From the NCBI RefSeq assembly GCF_000003605.2, contig NW_003124902.1, positions 26,477 through 82,129 of the forward strand: DNA of 55,653 nucleotides. Reading direction: 5' to 3'. The DNA is from Saccoglossus kowalevskii. Lineage: Eukaryota > Hemichordata > Enteropneusta > Harrimaniidae. The translations under genes were made by a program, and so were the position numbers. Shown piece by piece: positions 1 to 14,800 of the stretch. How positions within the stretch are numbered: the stretch's first letter is position 1; each line of letters opens with the position of its first letter. The notes under the pieces are model-generated. The model had not been told where the DNA came from, did no database searches, and worked only from the letters and a program-made list of their open reading frames with translations.

Positions 1-917
1 AACTAGTGAATAAAATTTAATCTGCTCGCCTCGTCGGAGTCCCATAACCGCCAGAGGGTGGGATAACAAAAGCATCACATTTAACGCAATTAAACCACTG
101 CATTGAAATGTCTATCAAATTGTAATCATGCTTGTAGGGGTCTCAAACGGTAATTAAAACTCCAGTTAAAATCTGTTCACATTTTGTTAACATCATCCAC
201 ATACCCTTATTCGAAACTGTGTGAATATGCTGCTAACTATAACTGGGTTATATTTTCTTTATTTCATTCTAATAACTTTAATATTAAAGATGAGATTCAC
301 CCTCTCAGCCATTTTTGGATTTTTGAATGATAATACACTCGTTTGCTTTTATATGACCTGTAATAAAGATAAAAATCTTCACGTGTTCTCGGCTTATTTT
401 TGTTGTTTCTAGTTTCACGTGTGTTGCTAACAAGAAGTCCGCTATCTAAGAAATATCCACATCTACATTGATACATAAAGTTCAGATTTGGGGAGATTGT
501 AAGAATAAAAGTGGGTGACGCTTCAATCTGACTGTTTTGCATTTTCAGAGAGAAGAAACGGAAAACTATGGTATTTAGCAGCGAATGGTGTACATATATG
601 GTTTGGATTTCTCTAATATAACATGTTTATGATATAACACATACTACGGTATGTCTAAATACATCACATGATAAACAGAAAACTCGAACCATAATACGCA
701 AGAATGCATCTCAAGGAGGGTTCACTCTCCTCTAGGAAAAACGCACTGCCCTATAAGATACGCATTCTCTGTTCAAATCATGCACCAATGGATAATACTG
801 TAGGCCGAGTAAGGCACCAACACAAATAGCGTACGTATACAGTATCCATGAAAACGTAAGCAAATATAAACGACTTATATATTTCACATTTCTACTTTTA
901 TACTGATCAACTCTTAC
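1..917. other. Left edge: intron 14 of receptor A, no exon found
   Basis: By comparison with receptor B, whose intron 14 is about 1.3 kb, this stretch should be the start of intron 14. I looked on the minus strand for the expected TM6-TM7 exon (opening R-Y-I-A-L-S-I-Y, ending F-V-P-K) and did not find it. Short open frames here look like chance. Confidence 0.5.
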
Positions 918-2839
918 TTTCGTTCATGCCAGGGACTTCCACTCGCCGTGTCTTCCACGCTAAGAATACTCCAAAAAGCAATAATACAACTTTAACTGTA
1001 ACCAATACCACCGCGTAATACAGTTCATCTTTGGAGGAACATGTTTTCAACACGGCGACGTTGTAAATTTCTTTTTCAGGTTCCGTCATATCTAGCTGTA
1101 AATACAATTTGCATACAATTAGCTCGTTGCATGTAAACTTACGCGAATGCAACTAACTGAAAAGTATATGCTTAAAAGTTGATAAAATATGCTAGTCGGT
1201 TTATGGGTTTAAATGCCAAACACGACAAAGGTTGGGAAAATCAGTAAACCATACAATATACTGAGTTAAAATCTGGCACAATAGAAGAAGCAGTAAGTAT
1301 ATACGTGGGACGTTTATCAATGTGTTCCACCATTCATTCCATTAGTCGTGAATTGTATCCAACGGTAAAAGCAGATGAATACAAAATAGAGATAGGCATG
1401 TGCGTGGAGATAACTGGCAGGGAAGTGTATCTGTGGAGCTTTTATCGTTATTTGTACGAGCATTCATCCCAAAAGTCTTTAATTGTGTACAACAGTAAAT
1501 GCAGATAAATAAAAATAGCGATAAGCTTATGTTTTATAGCTTATCTATTCAAACGTATATTATCTCACGAAATAAATGTAGCACACAACTCTGCTTATAT
1601 TCCCTTGGATATTCAATTACAGTAAATGTGGAATTGTATAAAATTGTTTTCATCAAATTCACATAACAGCTACGTTTCGTTGTGCGTCGTATATGTATCG
1701 GTGCTTTGATAACCCCCAGGCTTTATTTTCTGAAGAAACAGTAATATGCATCAACAATTTATATTTACCACAGGATCGAACTTGACAGTTATGATATAGG
1801 ACGGGTCTAATGTCATCCACAGCGTTAATACAATGGCATCGAACAAAGCAAAGAGTATTGTAGCTGAAATGAGTTTGATATCCTGCAAACCCTGAATAAA
1901 TTGGATAATGGAGAAATTAACTGACATGATTACATTTACAATCCACATTGCTAAATTTGTGCATAACCAAATAAGTAAATTTACAATCTTAGGCGTCGTG
2001 ATTGTGCCTTTAATATTTGCTGTGGCAAACAATGCATTCATTACCTTTTTTGTTCGGAATGATTTCATCGCAACGTTGAAGATGATATGAACTCTATAGG
2101 TTTTCATAAACAGAGCACCAAACGACAGTGATATACCGATAGTCAGGAGACCAATTTGGACCTGTATAATTATAGAAAACAACAGTATGGTTAGAAGTTC
2201 GTACACAATTTATGATTAAAATTTTACAAATAGGATACTTACGAACAAAAGAGAAACATTTAGGCACACATAAGATAAACATATGCATAAATAACTTACG
2301 TACATGAATATAACACTATACGAACTAACGAGATTGAATGTCGAGTTATACTGCACCTTACAGAGATGACCCATTAATTCCTCTGATATCAGTGTTGGGT
2401 CCAAATCAGCAACAAATATGGACGAATAGACTAATATACATCCAATAGGTATGAGTGACGTCAAAATAGGACTAGTCATTTTCAGAACCCTTTAAAAAAT
2501 ATATTTGATTTTAAATTTATCGTCTGTGTGAGATGGTGTTATTCAAATGAGCCTTTCCCAACTCAACGTTTAATACTCGTTTGTCGGTGCGGGCAAATAC
2601 ACAGATCAGAAAGTGTATAATCAAACGCAGTGATTATTGTGGATAGCCCTTTGATATCTAATAATATATATGTATTGGCATGTCTTACTTGGTATGCCTG
2701 TACTTTAAGTTCACGAAGAGAAAGAATAAAGACAATAAGATTCCGAAAACAGTCAATCCATAAATTGAATATCGTATTTCAGGTGATACAGAAACAACAA
2801 CGATGACTTCTGTTGCACCGTCTATTGGTGGACTACGAC
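918..2839 (-). CDS. Receptor A, membrane module TM1-TM5 (exons 10-14)
   Basis: Exon 10 carries TM1 (YGLTVFGILLSLFFLF) and exon 11 TM2 (SLIPIGCILVYSSIF) up to the conserved cysteine before TM3. Exon 12 carries TM3 and KTYRVHIIF, exon 13 TM4 and WMTLDP, exon 14 TM5 and the FLAWKTRRV loop. Exon 12 differs from the paralogue at only 2 of 117 positions, and the last ~115 bases of exon 14 are identical by eye. The donor after exon 11 is GTGCAG, weaker than GTATGT at the same site in receptor B. Exons 12 and 13 are separated by a 153-bp intron that stays open in frame. Confidence 0.88.
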
Positions 2840-5800
2840 CTAAAATAAAAACACACATACATTCATGTCATTGATAACAATTTTAACAAAAGAGTGTTTT
2901 AGATATTGATAAGAGAAACAGTTACATGTATAGTCACGCGAAAAAAAAATTAACAGTATGGTTTGAATATATATCATAAGAAGTAAACATAAGGCTTTTA
3001 GGAAAATGCATTCACCTTATATTTTTGGAAGATGCATGCATTTACTACGTCCAGATAATCTGTTCATAAACTTGGGGATCAATTTACATATAGTTTAGGA
3101 AATGCCCAACCAACTGTAAGAAATAAGTACACGCGTCTTCATATGAAATACAAAATTAGGCAAGTGTAGATAAGATAAGATATGCGATACTCAGGATATA
3201 TAATTATTTAACAATGCTAGCAAGTATGTATTCTATTCATTGTTGTCATAAGTACTCATTAATATATTAAAAATATACAACAATAGGTACAATATTTATA
3301 AAGGAAATGTGACAGGGAAGTAGCAATTGTGTGGCGCTACTCGAATTTACTTTCTAAAGAAAGACTAAATAGTATACGTTGAAGTGCGGCAATGCAACTC
3401 AAACAATAGCTGATATTTATAATTTACATTAAACCTAAAGCACTAAAGTAACAAAATATTCCAGGAAATAAATAAGTAAATAAACTCTTTGTTGAAGTTT
3501 TTGGAACACTTCGTAGTTTATAGAGAACGCGTGCTATTGCGCTTTGAACTAGTCGTATAATTATGTTAATCATGACTGGTTATAATGTATGATTAAATAT
3601 TATCCTAACGAATTTGTAAAAACAAGTTATTATGCGCGTACGTAAATATGCAGTTTGAAAATACTGGAATGTATGAAAGAAAGCGGAAATAAAGTTATAA
3701 CAATACGTTCCAAATGTGTTGCTTGTGCTGTTCAATTTTCTACTCCCGTATTTTTTTTTTTTTTTTTTTTTGATTACTAGTTCTCGACAAACCTTGGTAC
3801 GTCAGGTAGCACATGCCCAGAGTCATAAACACTTGTAAAACCACGGTGAAACACGCCATGGTCGAGTTGTTAACGTGTTCAGTGTTCTTAGTTCAGGCTG
3901 GATAGTAATGATAAATAAATAATACTACCGGAGCAATCCAGCCATTGACTTTCCCTTGCAGCGTCAAGCAACAACAAAGAAGCACTGCTCTCAGTTACAA
4001 ATATTATTTGAAAGTACAAAAGACTAACAAGGTCACACGTAAATACCAATATGGACAGCCACTTGGTGGTGATCTTTAGTCACTTATCGTTAACATTATT
4101 ATTTTAACGGAGAAAGCCGTTATTAGTCGAGATGTTCGAGATATACCTGGCGTATTTGAATTATAACAATAGGAAACATGTATTTGGGAAATGAACGCCA
4201 TTTAACATCGGATCGCCTCGAAATGTTCTCTTAGCATCACATAGGATCTGTACCATTGCGTCAAAGAACCGCTCGGCACTTTCAAAGTAGAGCAGCCCGC
4301 ACACTTCTTCGTATCTCGTCTAGTTTTACCTATGTCATGTCCAGGTGCGCTCTATGCCAAGAATTTATAAAGCCTCATCTATAATCAGTATTGATATTTA
4401 TATTCAATGTAACATATGATAGGAGATGCTAGGAGTGTCGCCATTGTACATTGTTCCACCCCACCAACGCGGCAAATATAACTAATACAGCACGATCGAG
4501 GTATCACTTAAGATACGTTCGATGAATAGACGCTGGAAGTTAGTCGTCAATAATAAGGGTGCCGCTCAATGAATTCGTTCTATTTGGTTGGTTGACACTG
4601 CAAGGGAAAAGTTAACGGCTGGCTGACACCGGTAGTATGCTACAAAATGCCAGTGTGAAAAATGGATTTAAGGAAATATTACACTGCGTCTCAGAGCACT
4701 TTACAAAGTTGAAATGTCAAAGAAAATATGATTTAAAAAAGTTAAAATTACAATAAGATTGGATTAATAATATTGGTGAAAAGGGAATGTTTTCAAGTGA
4801 TTCTTAAAAGTATATGTTGTTGAACGTGACGAAGGAAGATCGTTCCATAAGATTGGGGCCAATAATCTAAAATGCCCGCCGGCCATATGTTTTCTCAGTA
4901 GTATTGGTATCTTGACGCTGTAGCTGACTGCTCACCAGAGACCAAAGAGTAAGTGGCGGTTCATATGATGTCACAATAGATTTAAGATTTAGGATTTAAG
5001 TCTTACATTTGCCTTGGATAATCTTAAAAGTGATAAGACATAGTTTGTACTTGATATGATATTCGACACTAAGCCAGGGAAGAGTTTTGAGTAGTGATTT
5101 TCTAGAGCGATAGATAAGACGAGCTGCGGCATTCTGCACCGATTCTGTCTAGTTGATGTTGTGGTATGCTATATAGGAGAGAGTTGCAGTAGTCGAGTTG
5201 AGATGTTACAAATACATGTACAAGTTTTTCCGTATGTTCGCGAGAAAAAAGGGTTCGGATTTTTCCAATTCTGTACAGTGCAAAAAACACAGCTTTACAT
5301 ATAAAGTTGACATTATTGGTCACAACTTTCCCATCGCTGGTTTTTTTTTACTGAAGCTACTGCAGCAATGTTATATGTGCCAACTCCTGAGTGTCTTTCT
5401 GACAATAGAACGTGAATTTGATAATTTCTGTGTTATTGTCATTTAATATTAATTAATTCATCTACGAATATCATCTACACAAGATTATAATGAAGATAAC
5501 CAATTACTATATTTGTCACATATATTACATAGATAAATTTGAGTGTCATCAGCGAAAAGCGTATACTCACAACTATGTTTATATATCTTCAAGGCACGCT
5601 GTATACAAACTAAAGAGAATTGGCCCCAATACTGAACTCTGTGGGACCCCTAAGCTATGTCTAGTTGATATAGAAAATAAACATTACCACGGATCCCGAA
5701 TCGTATACAACTAAAAAGATTTGGCCCCAATACTGAACTCTGTTGGGACCCCTAAGCTATGTCTAGTTGATATAGAAAATAAACATTAACGCGGAATCCA

Positions 5801-8800
5801 AACCGTGACTTGAGCCTGTCAAGTAAAATTGTGTGATCTAGCGTGTCAAACGCGGCTGATAAAATCCAGCATAAATTACATCTTTGTTAGTGTTTAAAGC
5901 CAGCATAATGTCATTATGAACACGTAAATGTACAGTTTCAGTACTGTGATTTGCCCAATATGCAGATTGGAATTTTGCAAAACGTGTATTATGAGCAAGA
6001 TATGAGGTCAACTGCTCTGCTACAATGCGTTCTAATAACTTAAGATAGAAAGGATAAATTTGATATTGGTCAGTAGCTGCTAAAAGGATTATGGTTGAGA
6101 TTTCTTAAGAGGTTTGACAATGGCGAGTTTAAAAGATTTATGAACGAAATGAGCGAATAATTAAAAAGTCGCGTAATAAATGGCGAAGGCTGAGTAATAC
6201 AATTTTGAACGAGTCGGGTTGGTAGCGTATCCAGAGTACATAATTTGCATGGTAGTCGTCTGAATAATTTCACAATATTATCCTCAGTGACAGGTGCGAA
6301 TCTGATGGTGAATTGCAGCAGGTTGTGTATAAGTTGTAAGTACCGAGCATCACACCCATAAATAAAATTCTAAGCATGGGTTCAAAATCCTGCAATTGTT
6401 TCAGGGAAACCCGTTCAAATAACTGTAGTGTTCATGGTACAACCTATTTCAAAAATCGTCACGTAGAGAAAATCATATGACCCTGGGCTAAGAATCTACT
6501 GATTAATATTTTGTAAGCCATAAATTGCGGCCTGTTTTGTTACTTACTGTCACATGGTGTCTGGATTGTATTTATAAGAAACGAATTACGTATTGTACGC
6601 GAGAGATTTATTTATGAATTTAATTAATTATAAACTGATAATACCTCACACTGAGAGCTAAGATTTGTAGCCCAAAGTGCATATAATGCTACAGGTGCAA
6701 ATGTCCGTATGTGAGTCGTGCTGCATGCCCATGATACTGGACTTCCCGGTCATTGGTCGAGCATCCGGGTGATGAATTTACTGGTGTTGTAAGCCAATTA
6801 AAGGTATACCTCATGACATCATCATTTTACTGAAGGCTCGATCGTGTGTTCCTGCTGCAAACTTTGACTGGTTGGGAGTGCAAAAGCTACCATAGATGAA
6901 CTCTACATTCAACATCAAAATCTAATTGGCCAATGGAAATGAAACTACGTGATACAGTTGCGAAGGTGGATTCGCGATTCAACCTGAGAACTCGAGTAGC
7001 CGTTCGCATCTACTCACCTGTGTTAAGCGCCGCCAATTTCTGTATTCAACCACTCGCCACGACCCGACACTCACATGCCCGTAGCCAGGGGTTTGGGTGT
7101 TTCGGACGACCCCACGCGTGCTCGAAGGTTCGATTTTTTAAATACACAATATTCTTTAAATACGGACTAATTTGTTTCACCAGGGGGACTGGAAGTCCTA
7201 GAATAAAGATGAGACCTGCGATTTACAGTTAGTTATTCCCGAGTTAGTATTATCCTGGCTCGGACGGTGCGCGGCACGCGTTAAAAACCAGCTTTAACGC
7301 CATGAAAGTGGTGGACCGCGCCCCCGGCACGCAATACTCTGCCAGTCTCACTTGACAGCCTCTGGAGAACGCCGACCAAGCGCCCACACAGTCCCCTAAT
7401 GTCATATAAAGTCTGCCACTGGACATGATGTGGTTTCACCCATTTCTAAGAGGGAAAACATTTCAAACACAAGAACGTTGTAAAGCATCCAGTTTTCGTG
7501 TCGGTAATCGGATACAAATTGAATGTGTTATCATAGCAAGTAAAACGTTCGGAGAAGGAAGTGATCGCGGCACAAAGAGAAACTGGCCTCCTAAAGCAAA
7601 CCTGTTGAAAGACCGCTAAAACGATTAGGTTAAAAATAGTATAGTGTTAAGAGTGTTGGGTGTTTGGTTAAGAATGGTAATTTTAAAGGCTGTTAGGTGA
7701 TAGGTTAAGGATATTAATATCCGGTGGGCCTCGCTCAGCGCGTGTTTGATTCCCATGTAAATAAACAATGTATTTTATATGCGTTGTATACGTCGCTAGG
7801 AGTCCCATATCGAACAGGTCGCAGCGCGACGACCACCGCCCTTTAAGTAAATATCAAATAAGAATGTTAGCTGTAAGGCACGAATCCAGACTGCTGTTAG
7901 GTTAAGAAACCATCAAGGATATTAGGTGCTTAGGAATAACTTAAGACTCTCAAGGCTATTGGGTTAGAACATGATTATAAATGCTTTTGTCGTGTTAAGC
8001 ATTTTGATCATTCGAAAAACATTTATTATTGTATTATTCGAGTTTTCTTAAATACTGTGTTTGTGTATTTCTTACATATTTGATATACCCACATTTGTTT
8101 TGCTTTAAACCACGTCTATAAATAGACATGTTGTTGACATAAGTGCGAACGTGGTAGAAAACACCACTTATTACTTAGCTCTGGAATGTTAACTTTCGGC
8201 CAGTTAGAGACATTCCCGCCTCGGGTTCAGTATCCTATCGAGCCTATAAATAAGACGCCCATCTATTTTAGCGCAAGTCTTTACCACGTGTTGCAGTGTT
8301 TTACCCGATTATCCTTCCTGTTCATGTATTACTAACTTTCTGACAAGGTTACCGGTATATCAGTGGATGTACTGTATTGACGTACTACTCTACGTGTTTA
8401 TTACTTACGCAGTCGTTTCTTGTGATTGATTTGTTTGCATAGCCTGGAATTTCTTACTAACTTTGGATATCACCCAGTCACAAATCATAAGCCCACAGCT
8501 TTACATCAAAGACTAATTAAAATCTGGAAGCCACTTCATAACGTTTATACTCAACCTTTCGTTTTCATCCAATAAAATATTGTCTGAAGCAGATATGTGA
8601 GTATCTCCGATTTATCCCTTAAAAACGCAGAAAATGCCATTTCAGAAAGTTCAATTTTCGAAATTTTCCAGGGGAGCATACCCGGACCCCCAGGGAAGTT
8701 CGCACCTTTGACGCTCGTTTGTCCCTCAGAAAGTAAAAAGGACCCCAAAGCAAAATCCTGGCTACGGGCATGACGCATCTAGAAATTCGGGCACCGAACA

Positions 8801-11800
8801 TTCATAAATTCCACTAGTTAGATCTGGGCTTTCAGGTCTAATACAATATTTGTTAATTTATTTTCTTGGCAGTTTTATTTCTGTGATATATTTTACAAAT
8901 ACATCTATGAATATTATTGACTCTCTCTCTCTCTCGTAGCATTGCTACATACCATGTTGCGGTGTGTGTAGTGATTTTTTTTTCCGCACCTTCGCCCCGT
9001 ACTGACGGTGTATCTACATTGTTGCGTGGCGAAGGCCGCGTTTAGCAATGAACAATTGCAGGAGCGGTCGATATTGCCTGAGGTGATTCACCATAAGAAG
9101 CAGAATACTTGCTGTACGTTATTTCTGTGTGGCGTTGTATGTGTGACCAGTGTACATTCCTGTCTCTGTCTATATATGCATATAATTGTATTCTACCATA
9201 TCGGTGTCCATCAATAGAATTGTCTTTGTGTTACTTTAAACTGGTTATTTGATTATTTGTTTAAATGGTTAAAGGGGCACCTTCCAGTTAAGATTAATTT
9301 CACAACAAATTTACTTTCTAGATTAAAATAACAATGGATAACAAAAGATAGATTAACATTGTAAACAACATAAACAATAGTGTCCCATGATTCTTTGGTG
9401 CAATCCATGGGATTGAGCGGTTCCCCTTTAAAAACTCGCACAGGAGGTGGTAAAAATCTCTATTATTATTATTGGTTGTTTTGAGTTTAATATTTGACCC
9501 AACCTCATGACCCTACAATAACAAAATCATCGTCTAATAAAATTACAAAACATGCGCGGATTTATGATACCAAGACTCCTACAAATAAATCAAGTTAAGG
9601 ATAAACTCGGCATGAACACAATTTACATGTTAATGTGGAAAATACCATAAAGACATTACCATAAGTAAACAATCCCAAGGTATCTTAAAATATCTCGACT
9701 TTTCAATACTAAACGTTAATGCCACAAGTTAACCATTACTGAGGTGATCGTCAGTCAACCTTGATCACGTTCAACTAATATCACATGTGCTGTGAATTTC
9801 GTATTTTTAGACCGAATTCTCGAAAAGCAAATAGTTATGAGTTACTAAGAGTAACTACCAATAATGCAGCAAAAAATATAGATGATCAACTCCAGCTTCT
9901 AATAACATAAATGATTTGTCGTTATTAATTATATATCATTCTTAATCATGTGGCTGAGATATTGATTTTTAATTTTTTATTCATTATTTATTATTCATTA
10001 TTCATTAATATTTCAAACTCGTATGAATAATTTCGTACGCCTTTGTTTTTTTATATTGAAATCCGTGCATGTATATACAGGCATTTATTATAAGTATAAG
10101 TGAACACTTATCCATACTGTGTTTGCTCTACTTCGTCATTTGTTGTTTACTTACTACGATTACTCAATATGTCAGAATTACAAACATTTGAAATTACGAA
10201 TTGAAGGACAGAGAAAAAAACCGGATTACACCTGTGCACTATTATGCAAGTTAACGCACTTGAAATAAAGGTGGGTAGAAAATATTGTTTCGAAGAAGTA
10301 TTTAACAAAATATTCACAAAAAAGCGTAGAAAGTTGGATCTATTGCAAAACAAGCACATCAAAGTTTTGCCTACGCATTGCCTGGAAATTAACACCAACA
10401 CGAACGAACATGGGTCAAACCATATGTATGTATGTATGTATGTGTACTCACCCTCTATGTCCCATGTAAATGGTACGAAACATTCTAAAGAATCCGGATT
10501 GACATTATATCGACATGTTTCAATCTCCTTCCCGTCTGTAAAATAAAGTGTTGCATGTTGTTATAAATTGCTGGTATATTCATCCCAAAAAACGAAACAA
10601 AACGTATCATTAAAGTGATCATTAGTATCTTTAGCATAAACACAAGAGCACTTATTTCACCAAGTTTTTTATTAATGTATGTACTATCAAAAAAATTATA
10701 GCATACTTTGCAATTGTTGAATAAGATGAGGTGTCCTTCTTCTTAATGCAACGTCATCAAACTCCACATTGAACTGAAATGACAGTATGACACATGTGGC
10801 GATTCTGTGATTTATCACAATGAACAGAAATATAGAGTAATAACAATAACAGATGGATATACGCATGCGTCACTATTTTAATATATAAAAACAATGTACC
10901 CAACATGCATTTGTGTTTCCACTGTTCATATGCCTATGGTTCACACACAATAGCCAAAATAATGGTGTCGTGGAGTAAACACATCAGCAATTGAACACCA
11001 GCTGTCGACTGATTAATTAATTTGGTTGATTAATTGTATTTGCATTTCCATGAGATTATACATAGTAATACGTTTAACAGTATTTATACAAGGAAAATCT
11101 TACCGTCATACCGTAGAAATTAACTTTCTTGGTTTCCTGGTATATCATATCTGCAATTTCTTTGTCATTGTATGTGAAATCTTTCAGTCGTTTTGTAGAA
11201 CCGCTGGAGTTCAGTCTATCTTCAGTTGCATGTAAAGCAAGGGCAATGATCCAAACCATATCGTAGGCGAAGGGATCCCAACTGAAGTCAACCAAGACAC
11301 GGTCTCGCAATACCTCGAAGTATGTTTTGAAGTCGTGGGTAACTGACTGGGCATAAATTGAATGACACGCAAACTCTATTTAAGGAATTAGCCTCAATGC
11401 GCATAGTTGTGTAGAAATATGCGTTTTATTGCTAGTCAGTTCTTTATAAATTAATGCACAATACAACATGGTACATCGATAGGAGATTGTGTTTGTGCCA
11501 CGAGGTTGAACGGCAAAAGTAGGAAAGCTGATACGAATGTAATAGTACCACTAGGGGCAGTACCTATATATGTATTCTGTCACTGTACCTCAGAGAATAC
11601 TATCACCAATGTGGTCGTAATTGTTACAGTGCATATCTAAAGATAACGGAATTTAATTTATTTCAGCTGTGACAGTGTCTGGCAACCAGAGACATAAGGT
11701 CGTTCATAATAATCCCAGAACGCTCCAAGGCAGAATACTGTGCAAATTGCTTGCATATAAATATTGGTTAACATACCTGGACAGTGAAATCCAACTTTTC

Positions 11801-14800
11801 TAAATCAGTGGTGACAGGATACACTTCTATTCCTAAATGTCCCTCTACTGCCAAGTCAAGTTGTTCAGGGGTACAGTCTGTTAGATCTTCAGCGAGGCTT
11901 TTCCACCAATTTGGATAGTACCAACCCGGCATAATCCACACGTATTTATCGCCATACAGACCATGTTTATACGCCTATTTTGATATAATGAAATACACAA
12001 TGATGTGGTTACAAGTTTCACATATATGGTCATGCTAATCACTTCAAATACATTTTCCTCTGAGGAAAGATCGAACAACAATCAAGTATTTCCGGTTTTT
12101 AACTTGTTGAGTCTTCATATAAAAAAATCCTGCTTACAACTCTTCAAAAAGAGATTCGGATTGTAACACAATCTAATCCTTCTTTGAGCCAATAGTCTTT
12201 CCTTTGTGTTTAGTGCTGAGCAACTACAACAGTTAATATTCGGTTGGTGTCCAGAGAGGAACCAACCAACACGCCTTTACAAGGAAAACTTTAAAACTCG
12301 ATGGATTATTTAATTAGTTATTATATGTAATATTATATTTTAAGGGCTGCTGAATGAACCAAAAAGCTTGCGATTTGCCAGTACTTAATCCATCTTTAAC
12401 ACCTTCCTATTCATTTGACATTGACTGTGTATTCTATTGATTTAGCTCTTGAGGTAACTGTTAATAATCGTTCAAAACGTACACAGAATGTCTAAAATAT
12501 GCGCGTTTTATACGGATTAAAACAAGAGTTGTAATCAGATATTTTCATATGTTTCAAAAACGATTATATACTAACCGAACACAAAAATTTTACGGCTTGA
12601 TCAGAGTAACCAAGAATGAAAAGAATGCGGGCATCATGGTTCTGGAAAATAGGAAATATAATTATTGTAACTTGTCACAAAGGGTTATTTTATATATGTA
12701 CCACGTGATATATGCGATGTTGTAACCTACTTTGAGATTTAATATGTTTACATCCGCATTTTCACCAACTGCTTCAACAGATATTATTGACACGCCTTCC
12801 TGCTCAAGTCCAACAACAGTATCTCTAGCCAGCTGCCGAGCAAACAAAAAACACATATACTCATTGAATGTAAATAAACATGTGTAATAAACAGGAACTT
12901 TCCTGAAGAGCCCACAAATTATTTGTTCTAATAATTTCTTGATATCTGTCAAACCAGGGGCTGCAGCATCATTAATAAAAAAAATGTTCTATCGTTTCGA
13001 ACAAAACACATATTGTGTTTGGGGAAAAAATCGTAAATTAATCATTTCTGGAAAGTGAAATATATTTGAAGTGCGTCAGGACAAACTACTACTCACGCTT
13101 TCCCAGTAGTCGTCATCAGCTCTGTAAAGCACGGATACTCTCTTCCAGTTGAAATGTTTGATAAGAGCCACTCTGGCCACTGAGTCCACTTCTGGGTACA
13201 TCTGCACGGTGTATGGATATTGCTGTTCGTCACCAAGAATTCGAGCAAGTCCCGTATTGAGCTGATAAAATGTATATAAATATGACATAAATACGAAGCA
13301 AATAATGTTCACACATTAACCGTGAGTGAGACTGCCCTGAATGTGAAAAAGACAGCGGGCCGAGGTGAGTAAGTCTAATATTACAGGAAACATCTTTATT
13401 CCTAGTAACTCGGATTGTGGCAAGCACGTACATCATGATGTGTCGATTTTTTCTCGCGATTGTATCTTCTGAGTTTCTATGGTTCTGAATGTCGAGGTTA
13501 TCTAGTCTTGTGAGTAAGTTCGTCTTTGAAAATCGCGATAATGTTCTATGGTAGTAATTAGGCTCGAAACCAAGAAAAGAAATGACTCCACACATTCAAT
13601 GAATGAGATCGTCTCTGTGTCGTACATAACTCGTTTTGCACGTTTCTGCTGGTCGTACGTGACTTTTCACGTTAACTAAAACCGGGCGCATAATGCATTA
13701 AACAAGAACGATTAATTAACTGCATTTAAATTCATCATTTCAAAGTTATCAAGATTATGACTACGATCAAGGGTTTATGTGAGTTAATTAGGCAAATGTT
13801 TCGATAGCAATAAGTGCCTTCTCTGATATTGAAATATATCGACAAAAAGTTCTCTCATCGACGTTGTTGTATTAAATCATCATTTAGTTTAGTGTTTTGT
13901 GAAACAACTAGTCGAATTTCACGAATTATTGTCTATTTTGGATTACTAGTGATAGTTTAGTCTGCTTATTTTGCTGAGTCGAGTATGTTTCTGATTCCCA
14001 ACAAGTCGCAGCGAAGTTTAAAAATAGGTAAAATTGCATGCAATTAAAAGTGTATACTTGAGTGGACCTAACTTTACATTTTAGATAATTCCAATGGCGG
14101 CTAGGGAGATATGCGGAAACTGTTCAATGATTGAGAGATAGTAATTGTGTAGTAATAATGCCTTATTATGAATTCCCATCTAGGTTTGGTTTAAAATGGA
14201 CCCTAATACCAATGCAATTCTTTTCTTGTATATGTATTCAAGGAATTACTTTATACGATCTTTCCATTGATATTCTTAATAATATTTTGAAGATGCAGTA
14301 CTAATAGATGTTCTCACAGTGTATATCAGTTCGATACAGTGAATATTTGAATACAAGTATACGGGACAAGTTAACATAAATGTTTCTTTAACATTTTATA
14401 TCTTAATTCAAGTTTTTAGTACTGTGATTGTGCGTGTCGTGGCGTCTGTGGTCTGTATGTTTTATAAATCTGCGCAGCGGGAATTAGTGCATTTTAATCG
14501 GTGAATCAAATTATTTCCAACAAGACATGAATAATTCACTGGGGGTTTACTTGTAATGATATATTTTTCAAGATTACCCGACCTACTGGAACTATTTTAT
14601 TGTACTTTTATCGTGATCATTTTGCAGACATGGTTACGTGGGCCGCATACTGATCAGACGAGCGGCGTCTTCGGTATATATGTCTACGTTCATGTAGGAA
14701 TGAATCCCAATATGAATCCAAAATAGGTGGTTATTTTTTGAATAATTCATGTTTATATGATGTTGTTATGCCCTGTTAGAAACATAACGATATATCCGGA

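Larger units (their letters stand above)
2840..10451 (-). other. Intron 9 of receptor A, 7.6 kb, filled with repeats
   Basis: The intron between exons 9 and 10 is 7,612 bp here and 103 bp in receptor B (49682-49784). Much of the excess is mobile DNA: a reverse-transcriptase relic (about 4745-6300), two dispersed repeat copies (about 7071 and 8772), a 23-base T run near 3751 and a CT run near 8922. The stretches at 2840-4740 and 8790-10450 hold nothing I recognise. A TATG microsatellite (about 10424-10442) lies just inside the donor of exon 9. Confidence 0.8.

Noticed and set aside
7071-8772. One 1.7-kb transposon bounded by the inverted ATGCCCGTAGCCAGG ends
   Set aside because: The flanks carry no matching target duplication and each end continues into its own repeat body, so two independent insertions fit better.
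13230-13595. 121-codon minus-strand frame next to receptor A exon 3
   Set aside because: It lies in intron 2 and runs out of frame with exon 3, with no family similarity.
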